From Palsa-513 sp050010595 (GTDB taxonomy: Bacteria; Actinomycetota; Thermoleophilia; Solirubrobacterales; Solirubrobacteraceae), in assembly GCA_050010595.1 (NCBI GenBank), contig JBEKKS010000019.1, positions 1-47,519 of the forward strand: a DNA stretch of 47,519 nt, in the 5' to 3' direction. Shown here one piece after another: positions 8,707 through 17,398 of the stretch. Position 1 is the first letter of the stretch, and every line of letters begins with the position of its first letter. Made by a program: the position numbers and the translations under genes. Below the pieces are notes generated by a model. That model had not been told where the DNA came from, did no database searches, and saw nothing but the letters and a program-made list of their open reading frames with translations.

Positions 8707-8965
8707 GATCGAGCGCTGCGATCAGCGCTATGCGATCGATGTCGGCAACGCGGATCAGCTTGCGCCGTGCATGCATTCCCGAAACTACGCGCACGCGCGT
8801 CGGCGCGAGGCCTGCGCGGCGCGCGATCAAGCGGCAGAGAGCGTGGTTTGCCTCGCCGTCGACCGGTGGCGCGCACACGCGAGCAACCACTACGCCTTCG
8901 CGAAGGCCGATGATCTCGTCGCGGCGGGCTCGGGGCTGGAGGGCTACTTCGATCTGCGCATCCAT
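8693..8965 (-). CDS. DUF167 (YggU) family protein
   Basis: A 90-residue protein with the DUF167 core LQPRARRDEIIGLREGVVVA, CAPPVDGEANHALCRLIA and VVSGMHARRKLIRV. The family is an alpha/beta fold found in all domains and has no agreed function. No signal or membrane segment is present. It ends 14 bases inside the convergent hpnE gene, so mRNAs of the two would overlap at their 3' ends. Confidence 0.88.
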   Translation of the reverse strand: MDAQIEVALQPRARRDEIIGLREGVVVARVCAPPVDGEANHALCRLIARRAGLAPTRVRVVSGMHARRKLIRVADIDRIALIAALDLSEL

Positions 8966-8983
8966 GCGCTCACGAGAACCACT

Positions 8984-9883
8984 CTAGTGCCCCTGCCGGG
9001 AGAGCACGCCGCTACCGACGGCCAGCGAGGGGTCGCCGGGCCGGTCGTGGTGTTGCTCCGCGACCCCGCGGCGTAGAACCAGCAGCGGGCAGCTCGTCGA
9101 GCGCGCGAGGTGCTCCGAGGTGCTGCCGAAGACGACGCGGCGCACGGGTCCGTAGCCGCGCGACCCGACGACGAGCAGGTCAACATCGGAGCTCCAGTGC
9201 GCGAGCTCTTCTGGTGCGATGCCGCGCACCACGCGACCCTGAACGCCTTCGAGCGCCGCAAGCTCCTCGCGGGCCTCGACGATCATGCTGTCGAGGACCT
9301 CGCCCCAGTCGAGTGCTGCCACCGCGCCATAGGAGTAGCTCGGGACGCTCACGACTCTCAGCGCCGATATCACGGCGCGATGCTCGGCAGCCACCTCACG
9401 CGCGAGCTCGAGTGCGTCCGCGCTTTCGTGCGAGCCGTCGTAGGCAACGCCGATCGTTGCGATCGGGCTCGCGTGCCGCGAGTAGCCTGCCGGAGCGATC
9501 GCCACGGCGCAGGGCGCGCCGTCGAGCGACGCGCGCCTGTCGTCGCCGAGCAGCAAGCGCCCGAACGGACCACGCGAACACGAGCCAACCACGAGCAGAT
9601 CGGCATCGCGTTGCTCTGCAACCTGGTGGAGCCCGGCGCCGACCGAGGTCGCTGCGACGGCAACCAGGTCAGCCTCCAGCTCCGCAGTTTCGCGCTCGCG
9701 CGCAAGCAGCGCGAGCGCCTTGTCGCGCTCGGCGTCATGTAGCTTCGCCCCATGGATGTGGAAGTCGTGATGCACGTTGACGAGTGTGAGCCGCCCGGCT
9801 TCGCTGAGCAGCTTGCCGGCGAGCGCGACCGCGTCGCGGCTGTTCGGCCTTCCGTCAACGCCAACGATCACTTGACTGAACAT
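8984..9883 (-). CDS. Universal stress protein with two tandem UspA domains
   Basis: A 299-residue protein with two UspA domains at about residues 1-145 and 155-285. The start at 9883 is fixed by a near-perfect ribosome binding site, AAAGGAGG, 9 bases upstream. Domain 1 has VIVGVDGRPNS and GSCSRGPFGRLLLGDDRRAS; domain 2 has GVAYDGSHES and GSRGYGPVRRVVFGSTSEHL. Both hold a G-2x-G-9x-G(S/T)-like ATP-binding loop, so each may bind nucleotide. Tandem forms are common in actinobacteria under hypoxia or stress; the role here is inferred. Confidence 0.9.
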   Translation of the reverse strand: MFSQVIVGVDGRPNSRDAVALAGKLLSEAGRLTLVNVHHDFHIHGAKLHDAERDKALALLARERETAELEADLVAVAATSVGAGLHQVAEQRDADLLVVGSCSRGPFGRLLLGDDRRASLDGAPCAVAIAPAGYSRHASPIATIGVAYDGSHESADALELAREVAAEHRAVISALRVVSVPSYSYGAVAALDWGEVLDSMIVEAREELAALEGVQGRVVRGIAPEELAHWSSDVDLLVVGSRGYGPVRRVVFGSTSEHLARSTSCPLLVLRRGVAEQHHDRPGDPSLAVGSGVLSRQGH

Positions 9884-10007
9884 CAATGGCCTCCTTTGCC
9901 CTCTCCCGGGAGGGTAGGAAGGCCGCCTGCGCGGCGCGTCCGCTGAGCGCCGCAAGCGTTCGCGGGAAACTACGTGTGGCCGCCGACTCACTAGCATCGC
10001 TTTCATC

Positions 10008-10526
10008 ATGGGCCTCGCGAGCAGCGCCGAGCGCCGAACCGCGACGCTCCGTGACGGGCGCACGGCGCTCGTCAGCGCGTTCCGCGACGAAGATGAGCCC
10101 GATCTCCTGGAGTTGGCACAAGAGGCCGCGATCGATGATCTGGTGACCTTGCGTGAGGCCACTCGCGCGGGTGCAGCAATGTTCGTGGCGCGTAGCGAGC
10201 GTGGGCAGCTCATCGGCTACACCGCCTGGGCGCCGGACGGCGATCGCGCCGGCAGGCTGGTCGGCTTCGTCGTACCAGCCGAGCGCGGCCAGGGGCTCGG
10301 GACGCTGCTCGTCCGCCGCACGGTCGATGACGCGTGCGCGCACGGGCTCGAGCAGCTGACAGTTCGGCTGCACCAGGGCTCTGAGGCAATCGCCGAGCTG
10401 CTGCGTGACGTTGGGCTCGCGACGCGCTGGCAGATCAGCTATCCGGTTACACGCGTGACCATCGAGCTGGCGCGGACACGCCCCGGATGGTCCACGCCGA
10501 AAGCGCCCGAAACATCGAGCAGCTAA
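10008..10526 (+). CDS. GNAT-family N-acetyltransferase
   Basis: A 172-residue protein with a single GNAT domain. The acetyl-CoA pyrophosphate loop is AERGQGLGTLLVRRTVDDAC at about residues 86-105, preceded by the beta strand RAGRLVGFVVP. The N-terminal region (FRDEDEPDLLELAQEAA) is the usual helix alpha-1. The substrate is unknown. A TAGCAT box 10 bases before the ATG and the absence of a ribosome binding site suggest a leaderless or near-leaderless mRNA. The last 4 bases overlap the convergent FUSC-type gene. Confidence 0.82.
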   Translation: MGLASSAERRTATLRDGRTALVSAFRDEDEPDLLELAQEAAIDDLVTLREATRAGAAMFVARSERGQLIGYTAWAPDGDRAGRLVGFVVPAERGQGLGTLLVRRTVDDACAHGLEQLTVRLHQGSEAIAELLRDVGLATRWQISYPVTRVTIELARTRPGWSTPKAPETSSS

Positions 10527-11668
10527 AGGTCCTCCGGCTGCGCCGGCGGGAGCGCAGCGCGCGCAGTGGTCGCATCGAGACCGCTCGCGCGCAACAGGTC
10601 CACAGCGGTCGCGCGGATCTGCCCAATCACCATGCTCGTTCGCAGGTCGTTGTGGGTGGCCAGAACGCCTGTTGCCGTCTCGGTCGCAGCGATCGTGCGC
10701 GATCGCATCGCCTCCGCAGTGCCGGTGCCATCGAGCTGGGCTGCGAGCGCGTCCGCTGAATCCGCCAGCGTCAGGATCGCCTGGCCGAGCTGCGCCGGCA
10801 TCTCAGCGCCCGTTCGCAGCGCCGCAGCCACGGTGCGCAGGAGCACGCGCCCGTTACGGACCGCGTAGTCGATGTGCCGCGACGCCTCGCCGTAGGGTCC
10901 GAGCGCGTCGAGCGCCCGGCGGCGCAGAGGAGACAGCGCCGCCGCCTCCTGAGCTCGCTTGAGCGCCTCGAACAGAGCCGCCAGCTGCGAGTCGATGCCG
11001 CGCAGACGCGTAAGCGCTTCCTGGGCTTGATCGAGAGACTCGGCAGCTAGCGCACGCTCGCCCTGGCGCAGGCAGTCAGCCAGTACGCCGAGCGTGCCGC
11101 GTGCGAGCTCGGCCACCCCGCTCGCCGGATTGCGCACGAAGACGAGGTGGCCGACCAGGAGCGCCACGGCGCCGCCAACGAGCGCATCGAAGAAGCGGTC
11201 AGGACCCGTGCCAAGGGACGCGGTCGGGAGCGTCATCACGAGCACGGCAGAGATCGCCGCCTGGTTGACAAGGACGATGCTCGCGTCGACAAGCAGCGCG
11301 GCGAGGATCGTCAGCGCGACGATGCCACCGATCTGCCACGGCCCGAGGCCGATTTGCGAGCGCAGCAGGAAGGCGATCCCGATGCCGATCGCGACGCCGA
11401 TCGCAAGCTCGGCGGAGCGGCGTAGCGGCTGACCGCGCGAAAGCCCAGTCGAGATCACTGCCGCCGCCGGCGCGAAGAACGGGTCCGGCGTGCCGACGAT
11501 CAGCCGCGCCAGAAACCAGGCGAGGCCCGCCGCGACGCCGGTCTGCAGGATCGCTATCCAGGTTTCGCGGACGCGCCCCACGCGCTGGCGCAGCGACTGG
11601 TGCGCAGCCTCTGCTGCCGGCGTCAGCCGCGTCAGCAACTGGCTCGTTCCCGGGACGTCGTCGGTCAA
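10523..11668 (-). CDS. FUSC/aromatic-acid-exporter-like membrane protein
   Basis: About 381 residues from a TTG at 11668. An ATG at 11746 and a start at 11800 are alternatives, but they overlap the upstream four-cysteine gene. The N-terminal half has about six membrane helices, starting WIAILQTGVAAGLAWFLARL, with FFAPAAAVISTGLSRGQPLR, the conserved re-entrant region of the FUSC/ArAE family. The C-terminal half is a cytoplasmic helical domain (residues about 175-370) with LRGIDSQLAALFEALKRAQE. Related proteins export aromatic acids or similar anions; no substrate can be named here. Confidence 0.8.
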   Translation of the reverse strand: MTDDVPGTSQLLTRLTPAAEAAHQSLRQRVGRVRETWIAILQTGVAAGLAWFLARLIVGTPDPFFAPAAAVISTGLSRGQPLRRSAELAIGVAIGIGIAFLLRSQIGLGPWQIGGIVALTILAALLVDASIVLVNQAAISAVLVMTLPTASLGTGPDRFFDALVGGAVALLVGHLVFVRNPASGVAELARGTLGVLADCLRQGERALAAESLDQAQEALTRLRGIDSQLAALFEALKRAQEAAALSPLRRRALDALGPYGEASRHIDYAVRNGRVLLRTVAAALRTGAEMPAQLGQAILTLADSADALAAQLDGTGTAEAMRSRTIAATETATGVLATHNDLRTSMVIGQIRATAVDLLRASGLDATTARAALPPAQPEDL

Positions 11669-11696
11669 GCGGGTCCGCGCTGACAGGTCATCGGCT

Positions 11697-11921
11697 TCAC
11701 AGTGTGGGCGATCGTCCCGACGGCGCCTCGCGCGCAGCGAACCCATCGCAGGCGAGCACCGGCAGCCGCGGGTAGCGGACAAAGCGCTCCGGCTCGCCAC
11801 GTGAGCGCTCGCACAACGAGAAGACCGAGCCGCGCGTGTTCGGGACGAGCCGTTGGTGCACGCAGCTCCCGCAGAGTCCAGCGTCCGGCGCGAGACGGAG
11901 GCGTGCCGGATCTCGGTTCAC
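11697..11921 (-). CDS. Conserved four-cysteine small protein
   Basis: A 74-residue protein starting at the GTG at 11921. Four cysteines (CGSC, LCERS and LACDGF) surround RGSVFSLCERS and VRYPRLPVLACDGF. I recognise this pattern as a small conserved actinobacterial protein of unknown function. The spacing C-x2-C-x18-C-x24-C suggests a zinc or iron-sulfur site, but this is inference. No ribosome binding site exists; a TATAGT box ends 6 bases before the start codon, pointing to a leaderless mRNA. It lies 28 bases upstream of the FUSC-type gene and may be its operon leader. Confidence 0.7.
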   Translation of the reverse strand: MNRDPARLRLAPDAGLCGSCVHQRLVPNTRGSVFSLCERSRGEPERFVRYPRLPVLACDGFAAREAPSGRSPTL

Positions 11922-11927
11922 GACAAA

Positions 11928-11935
11928 ACTATACT
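11928..11935. promoter_or_regulatory. Overlapping bidirectional -10 elements
   Basis: The 8 bases ACTATACT hold TATACT on the plus strand (11930-11935) and TATAGT on the minus strand (11933-11928), sharing the central TATA. The plus start GTG at 11943 lies 7 bases past one box and the minus start GTG at 11921 lies 6 bases past the other. Both transcripts would begin at or beside their start codons. No convincing -35 hexamer is seen on either side. Confidence 0.65.
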
Positions 11936-11942
11936 TAGTGAA

Positions 11943-13667
11943 GTGCAAACGTTCGGCCGGCTGCTGGGGTTTCTGCGGCCGTACCGCGCAGGCGTGATCA
12001 GCTCGCTCGCGCTCGCCGGGGCCGCGATGCTCGCGACGGTCGCGATCCCCGCGCTCAGCGGTGCGGCAATCAACGCGATCCGCTACGGACACCACCGCGG
12101 TGAGCTACTCGAGTACGCGGTCGCGATCGCCGGGGCCGGGGTGCTACGGCTCGCGCTAACGGTCGCGCGCCGCCTCGTCGCCGGTCGCATCTCGCTTGGC
12201 GTGGAGTACGACCTGCGCGACGCCCTGTTCGGGCAGCTCCAGCAGCTCGAGCTCGCGTTCTTCGAGGATCAGCAGACGGGCCAGCTGATGTCCCGAGCGA
12301 CTGTGGACCTGCAGGCGGTCCGCTTCTTCCTCGGCTACGGGCTGATCTTCATCGTCCAGTCCGGACTGACGATCGTGCTCGCCGGGGTTGCGATGCTCGT
12401 GTTGCAGCCGCTACTGGCGGCGATCGCTCTCGCGCCCGTACCGTTTGTCGTCTACGCGACGCACCGCTACAGCCTGCAGGCGCGCCCTGCGCTCGAGGAG
12501 GTCCAACAGCGGATCGCGGAATTGACGGCCGACGTGCAGGAGAACATCGCCGGTGTTCGCGTCGTCAAGGCGTTCGCGCGCGAAGCCCACCAGCGCGCGC
12601 ATTTCGAGCGCAGCGTCCAGCGCGTCTTCGAGCAATCGATGATCGAGGCGCGACTGCAGACGCGCTACAACCCGCTGATCGGCTTCCTGCCGCAGCTTGG
12701 GCTTGCGGCGGTGCTGCTCGTCGGCGGCTACTCGGTGATCCACCACGAGCTGCGACTCGGCGACTTCAGCGCGTTCTACCTCTACCTGCTGATGCTGCTG
12801 AGTCCGATGCAAACGCTCGGCATCTCGTTGACGATGGCCCAGCGCGCGACCGCCTCGGGCGCGCGGATCTTCCAAATCCTCGACCGCAAGCCGCGCCTCG
12901 TATCCAAGCCGGGCGCACCACCGCTGCCGGCGGGCAGCGGCGCGGTGCGCTTCGAAGGAGTCTCGCTGCGATATGGCGCAGCCACGCACGCAGCGCTGCG
13001 CGATATCGATCTCGAGATTCCGGCCGGACAGACCGTTGCCCTGGTCGGGCCCACGGGCTCCGGCAAGACCACGCTAGCGGCGCTAATCCCGCGGCTCTAT
13101 GACGTGAGCGAAGGTCGTGTTCTGGTGGACGGAAACGACGTCCGCGATGTCGAGCTCGGCTCGCTGCGGCACGCCGTCGCGATCACCGCCGACGACCCGT
13201 TCCTCTTCTCGACAAGCGTGCACGACAACATCGCCTACGCGCGTCCCGATGCGACGCGCGCCGAGGTACAGGCCGCCGCGCGGCGTGCACAGGCGGACGA
13301 GTTCATCCGCCAGCTGCCGGCCGGTTACGACACGCTGATCGGTGAGCGTGGACTGACGGTGTCCGGCGGTCAGCGCCAGCGCCTCGCGATCGCGCGTGCC
13401 TTTCTTGCCGATCCGCGGATCCTGATTCTCGACGACGCTACATCGTCGGTTGACGCGAGCACGGAGCGCGAGATCAAGCTCGCGCTCGCCGAGGTGATGG
13501 CCGGTCGCACGACGCTGATCGTCGCTCACCGGCATTCGACGATCGCGCTTGCCGAGCAGATCGTCGTGCTCGAGCACGGCGCGCTCGTCGCTCAGGGAAC
13601 ACACGAAGAGCTGCTCGCAGGCAGCTCGCTGTACCGCGAGATCCTCGAGCAAGAGGCGCCCCGATGA
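11943..13667 (+). CDS. ABC exporter subunit, degenerate ATPase site (heterodimer partner 1)
   Basis: A 574-residue type IV ABC exporter: six membrane helices in residues 1-310, then an ATPase domain. Walker A is GPTGSGKTT and the signature VSGGQRQRLAIARA is intact. The catalytic glutamate after Walker B is aspartate (ILILDDATSSVD), and the Q-loop glutamine is replaced (AITADDPFLFS where VVPQEAFLFS is usual). These changes mark the degenerate site of heterodimeric exporters such as TM287/288 or BmrCD. The next gene overlaps by ATGA and has the matching catalytic half. The start is the GTG at 11943 after a TATACT box; upstream in-frame codons look non-coding. Substrate unknown; lipids or drugs are usual for the family. 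Confidence 0.9.
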   Translation: MQTFGRLLGFLRPYRAGVISSLALAGAAMLATVAIPALSGAAINAIRYGHHRGELLEYAVAIAGAGVLRLALTVARRLVAGRISLGVEYDLRDALFGQLQQLELAFFEDQQTGQLMSRATVDLQAVRFFLGYGLIFIVQSGLTIVLAGVAMLVLQPLLAAIALAPVPFVVYATHRYSLQARPALEEVQQRIAELTADVQENIAGVRVVKAFAREAHQRAHFERSVQRVFEQSMIEARLQTRYNPLIGFLPQLGLAAVLLVGGYSVIHHELRLGDFSAFYLYLLMLLSPMQTLGISLTMAQRATASGARIFQILDRKPRLVSKPGAPPLPAGSGAVRFEGVSLRYGAATHAALRDIDLEIPAGQTVALVGPTGSGKTTLAALIPRLYDVSEGRVLVDGNDVRDVELGSLRHAVAITADDPFLFSTSVHDNIAYARPDATRAEVQAAARRAQADEFIRQLPAGYDTLIGERGLTVSGGQRQRLAIARAFLADPRILILDDATSSVDASTEREIKLALAEVMAGRTTLIVAHRHSTIALAEQIVVLEHGALVAQGTHEELLAGSSLYREILEQEAPR

Positions 13668-15481
13668 GCGCGCGGGCGCGCAGGAGCGATATCGCCCGAC
13701 GCCTGCGCGGGACGCGCGGGCGCGGGCGGCGCCTGCGCGGCCTTGCGGCGTTGCTGGCGCCCTACCGCCTGCGCACGGCAGGGATGGTCTTCGCGCTCGT
13801 CAGCGGGACGGCGGCATCGCTCGCGCCGGCACCGCTCGTCGCCTATGCGATCGACGACGGCATCGAAGCGCACGACATGCCGCGCCTCGTCCTGATCGTT
13901 GGTGGCTTCCTGCTCGCCGCGCTCGTCGTGTGGGCGATGACCGCGGCGCAGACCTACCTCGTCGAGTGGGTTGGTCAGCGCGCGCTCGCCGACCTGCGGC
14001 TCGCAATCTTCGCGCACCTGCAGCTGCTGCCAGTCGGCTTCTACGAGACGCGCCCGACCGGCGTTCTGATCTCGCGGATGACAAACGACGTCGAAGCGCT
14101 CGACAGCCTTGTCACCGACAGCGTCGTGACGCTCTTCCAAGGCGGCCTGACGCTGCTCGGCACGCTGGTGATCCTGCTGACCTTCGACGTGCGCTTGGCG
14201 CTCATCACCTTCACGATGATCCCGCTGATCTTTGCGGGGTCGATCGCCTTCCGGGTCGCCTCAGCCGATGCCTACCGGCGCACGCGCGAGACGATCGGTG
14301 CGATCACCGGCTACCTGCAGGAGACGCTGTCAGGCGTGCGCGTGGTGCGCGCCTTCGCACAGGAGCCGCGCCACCAGCGTGAGTTCGCAGAGCTCAACGA
14401 GCGCAACCGCGCCGCAAACATGACGACGGTGCACCTCAACGCCGCCTACTTCCCGGCAATCGAGTTCGTCTCGGCGCTGGCGACGGTCGTGGTGCTGATC
14501 TACGGCGGCAGTCAGGCGCTCGACGGCCACCTCGAGGTCGGCGTGCTCGTTGGCTTCCTTGCAGCGCTGAACAACTTCTTCAATCCGATAACGCAGCTGT
14601 CTCAGCTCTACACGACCTACCAGGCCGGGATGGCCGCGCTCGACAAGATCTTCGAGTTGCTCGACGAGCAGCCGGCAATGACCGAGCAACCGGGGGCGCT
14701 GACACTCCCACAGCTGCGCGGCGAGATTGCATTCGAGCACGTCCGCTTCGCGTACCAGAAGCGAGGCGGCGAGGACGAAGATGGCGCCCGCGTGCTTGCG
14801 CTTGACGACATCACATTGCACGTCGAGCCAGGAGAGACCGTCGCGCTCGTCGGCGCGACCGGGGCCGGCAAGTCGACCTTCGCAAAGCTTCTCTCGCGCT
14901 TCTACGACGTCAGCTCCGGTCGGGTCTTGATTGACGGGCACGACGTGCGCGAGGTCAGCTACGCGTCGCTGCGCTCGCAACTGGGCGTCGTGCCCCAGGA
15001 AGCGTTCCTCTTCTCGGGCACGGTTCGCGCGAACATCGCATTCGGCAAGCCGACTGCGAGCGATGCCGAGATCGAGGATGCGGCCCGTGCGGTTGGTGCG
15101 CACGAGCTGATCAGCGAGCTCGCCGACGGGTATCAGACCGAGATCGGCGAGCGCGGCGTGCAGCTCTCGGCCGGCCAGCGCCAGCTGGTGTCGTTTGCGC
15201 GGGCCCTCGTTGCCGATCCGCGGATCCTCGTACTCGACGAGGCAACGTCCAACGTCGACCTGCGCTCGGAGCGGCGGATCGAGCACGGGATACGGCGACT
15301 GCTCGCGGGCCGTACGGCGATCGTGATCGCACACCGCCTCTCGACGATCCGGGGCGCGAGCCGGATTGTCGTGCTCGAGCGCGGGCGAATCGTCGAGCAG
15401 GGCTCGCACGAGGATCTACTCGCGGCCGGCGGCGTGTATGCGCGCCTCTACCGCGACTGGGCGCAAGCCGCAGCCGCCTAA
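13664..15481 (+). CDS. ABC exporter subunit, catalytic ATPase site (heterodimer partner 2)
   Basis: A 605-residue exporter subunit with an Arg-rich N-terminal tail of about 25 residues, six membrane helices and an ATPase domain. Walker A is GATGAGKST, the Q-loop VVPQEAFLFS is normal and Walker B ILVLDEATSNVD keeps the catalytic glutamate. Its signature is LSAGQRQLVSFARA, with Ala for the second-position Gly; in a heterodimer this altered signature faces the degenerate Walker B of partner 1. The pair is therefore expected to have one hydrolytic and one regulatory site. The switch histidine is in VIAHRLSTIRG. ATGA overlap with partner 1 supports equal synthesis. Confidence 0.92.
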   Translation: MSARARRSDIARRLRGTRGRGRRLRGLAALLAPYRLRTAGMVFALVSGTAASLAPAPLVAYAIDDGIEAHDMPRLVLIVGGFLLAALVVWAMTAAQTYLVEWVGQRALADLRLAIFAHLQLLPVGFYETRPTGVLISRMTNDVEALDSLVTDSVVTLFQGGLTLLGTLVILLTFDVRLALITFTMIPLIFAGSIAFRVASADAYRRTRETIGAITGYLQETLSGVRVVRAFAQEPRHQREFAELNERNRAANMTTVHLNAAYFPAIEFVSALATVVVLIYGGSQALDGHLEVGVLVGFLAALNNFFNPITQLSQLYTTYQAGMAALDKIFELLDEQPAMTEQPGALTLPQLRGEIAFEHVRFAYQKRGGEDEDGARVLALDDITLHVEPGETVALVGATGAGKSTFAKLLSRFYDVSSGRVLIDGHDVREVSYASLRSQLGVVPQEAFLFSGTVRANIAFGKPTASDAEIEDAARAVGAHELISELADGYQTEIGERGVQLSAGQRQLVSFARALVADPRILVLDEATSNVDLRSERRIEHGIRRLLAGRTAIVIAHRLSTIRGASRIVVLERGRIVEQGSHEDLLAAGGVYARLYRDWAQAAAA

Positions 15482-15516
15482 GAACTCGTAACAAAGCGAT
15501 TACTCACTTACAGCGC

Positions 15517-15522
15517 TATGAT
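15517..15522 (+). promoter_or_regulatory. -10 element of the ABC-2 transporter genes
   Basis: TATGAT lies 8 bases before the ATG at 15531, in a locally AT-richer spacer of 49 bases between two gene pairs. No ribosome binding site precedes the ATG, so the mRNA is probably leaderless. No clear -35 is seen. Confidence 0.55.
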
Positions 15523-15530
15523 CGCGCCGC

Positions 15531-16445
15531 ATGAACGCGATCGAGGTCAGCGACCTCCGTAAGTCCTACGGCGAGCTCGAGGCGGTGAGCGGCATCAGCT
15601 TCAGCGTGGCCGCCGGCGAGGTCTTCTGCCTACTGGGGCCGAATGGCGCCGGCAAGACGACGACGACGGAGATCCTCGAGGGCTACCGCTCGCGCGATGG
15701 CGGCACGGTCACCGTGCTGGGCATGGACCCGGCCGACGGCCAGCGCACGCTGCGTGAGCGCGTCGGGATCGTGCTCCAAGCATGCGGCGTGCAGGCCAAC
15801 CTGACAGTCGCGGAGCTGATCGAGATGTACGGCCGCTACTACGAGCGGCGCCGCGGGGTCGACGAGCTGATCGAGCTCGTCGAGCTCGACGCGAAGCGAG
15901 ACACGCGCGCGAGCGATCTATCTGGTGGCCAGCGCCGCCGGCTGGATCTCGCGCTGGCTCTTGTCGGCGACCCCGAGCTGCTTTTCCTTGACGAGCCGAC
16001 GACGGGCTTCGACCCGGCTGCACGCCGGCACGCGTGGTCGACAATTCGGGCGCTGTGCAACCTGGGGAAGACGGTCTTCCTGACGACGCATTTCATGGAC
16101 GAGGCACAGACGCTCGCGAACCGCGTCGCCATCATGCGCGCGGGGTCGATCGTCGCGCTGGACCAACCGGAGCGTCTCGGTGGTCGAGCGCTGCGCCCGA
16201 GCACGATCCGCTTCGAGCTGCCCGAGAGCATCGGCGCGAGCGAAATCCCGGGCGTCGACGGCGAGCTCGCTCACGAGGGGCGGCGAGTGACGATTCAGAC
16301 TCGCGACACGCTGCGCGCGACTGCGACGATCACAGCTTGGGCGCTCGATCGTGAGCTCGAGCTCGAGCACTTCGCCGTGACCCAGCCGACACTCGAGGAC
16401 ATCTATCTGGAGCTGACCGGTGCAAGCGAAGTGGAGGCGACATGA
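15531..16445 (+). CDS. ABC-2 type transporter ATP-binding protein
   Basis: A 304-residue DrrA/CcmA-like ATPase. Walker A is GPNGAGKTT, the signature is LSGGQRRRLDLALAL, Walker B is LLFLDEPTTGFD and the switch histidine sits in LTTHFMDEA. The Q-loop reads VGIVLQACGVQANL, usual for this subfamily. Residues 220-304 form the C-terminal extension, ending FAVTQPTLEDIYLELTG. The next gene overlaps by ATGA and encodes the membrane partner. Substrates of the group include drugs, polysaccharides and lipids; none can be chosen here. Confidence 0.92.
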   Translation: MNAIEVSDLRKSYGELEAVSGISFSVAAGEVFCLLGPNGAGKTTTTEILEGYRSRDGGTVTVLGMDPADGQRTLRERVGIVLQACGVQANLTVAELIEMYGRYYERRRGVDELIELVELDAKRDTRASDLSGGQRRRLDLALALVGDPELLFLDEPTTGFDPAARRHAWSTIRALCNLGKTVFLTTHFMDEAQTLANRVAIMRAGSIVALDQPERLGGRALRPSTIRFELPESIGASEIPGVDGELAHEGRRVTIQTRDTLRATATITAWALDRELELEHFAVTQPTLEDIYLELTGASEVEAT

Positions 16446-17233
16446 GCGCCCGGGCACTGCGGCGCGACCTGTCCCTCGCCGGCTGGCAGGTTCTCTACGA
16501 GCAGCGCGCGTTCTGGCGCAACCGCGCCGGCTCGTTCTTCGTCTTCCTAATGCCGATCATCTTCCTCGTCCTGTTCGCCGCGATCTTCCAGAACCAGACG
16601 ATCGCGATCGGGCACGGACGCAGCATCACCTACGTCACCTTCTTCGTTCCCGGGATCCTCGCCTACGGGGTAATCGCGACGACGTTCGTCAACATGGCGA
16701 TCGGAACGTCGGTGCTGCGCGACGAGGGCGTGCTCAAGCGCGTCGCAGGCACTCCGCTCCCAGGCTGGGTGTTCGTGGCGGGAAGGATCGGGTCGACGCT
16801 TTGCGTGACGGCCGTTATGACCATTCTCGAGCTGCTGATCGGTCGCTACGCGTACAACGCGCATGTGCGGATCGAGACCCTGCCGGGCCTGGTCGTCACG
16901 CTCGCGCTCGGTAGCGCCGCATTCACGACGCTCGGCGTCGGCATCGTCCGCTACATCTCAAACGCGGAGTCGGCCCCGGCGGTGGCCAACGCGGCGATCC
17001 TGCCGCTGACGTTCGTCTCGGGCATCTGGTTTCACTTCAAGCTGCCGGCGGCACTCAGCGACATCGCCAAGGTCTTCCCGATACGCGCCCTCGCGCACGG
17101 ACTGCAGTACGCCTTCAACCCGTTTACGGCCGGCGCAGGCTTCGAGCGCACCGATCTGCTGACGCTCGCCGCGTGGCTCGTGGTCGGCGTTATCGCGATG
17201 GCGCGCTTCCTGCGTGCGCCATACCGCGCGTAG
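16442..17233 (+). CDS. ABC-2 type transporter permease
   Basis: A 263-residue membrane protein with six hydrophobic segments, the first near residues 30-50 (FFVFLMPIIFLVLFAAIF). The coupling segment GVLKRVAGTPLPGWVFVAGR is the typical conserved loop between helices 2 and 3 of ABC-2 permeases, and LTFVSGIWFHFKLPAAL precedes the last helices. It forms the channel driven by the preceding ATPase, presumably as a homodimer. It ends 84 bases before the tRNA gene. Confidence 0.9.
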   Translation: MSARALRRDLSLAGWQVLYEQRAFWRNRAGSFFVFLMPIIFLVLFAAIFQNQTIAIGHGRSITYVTFFVPGILAYGVIATTFVNMAIGTSVLRDEGVLKRVAGTPLPGWVFVAGRIGSTLCVTAVMTILELLIGRYAYNAHVRIETLPGLVVTLALGSAAFTTLGVGIVRYISNAESAPAVANAAILPLTFVSGIWFHFKLPAALSDIAKVFPIRALAHGLQYAFNPFTAGAGFERTDLLTLAAWLVVGVIAMARFLRAPYRA

Positions 17234-17268
17234 GACACCTGGTCAAGGGCAGGCCGACCTGGCCGATC

Positions 17269-17274
17269 TATAAT
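17269..17274 (+). promoter_or_regulatory. Consensus -10 element upstream of tRNA-Gln
   Basis: TATAAT, a perfect -10 hexamer and rare in this GC-rich DNA, lies 43 bases before the first base of tRNA-Gln. No strong -35 was found at the right distance, the nearest candidate being a GGTCAA about 22 bases upstream. Confidence 0.55.
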
Positions 17275-17317
17275 CGGTCACGGTTGACGGCGCACCCCGA
17301 GCGCGCCGAACACGTAT

Positions 17318-17389
17318 TGCGGGATGGTGTAATCGGCAACACGTCTGCCTCTGGAGCAGAAATTTGGGGTTCGAGTCCCTGTCCCGCAG
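17318..17389 (+). tRNA. tRNA-Gln, anticodon CUG
   Basis: The cloverleaf can be folded by eye. The acceptor stem is TGCGGGA with TCCCGCA, the D-arm is GTGT with ACAC, and the anticodon stem is TCTGC with GCAGA around the loop CTCTGGA, giving anticodon CTG for codon CAG. The T-arm pairs TGGGG with CCCTG around TTCGAGT. The discriminator base is G, as expected for glutamine tRNA. The 3' CCA is not encoded, so it must be added after transcription. Confidence 0.95.
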
Positions 17390-17398
17390 CTTGCCCTG

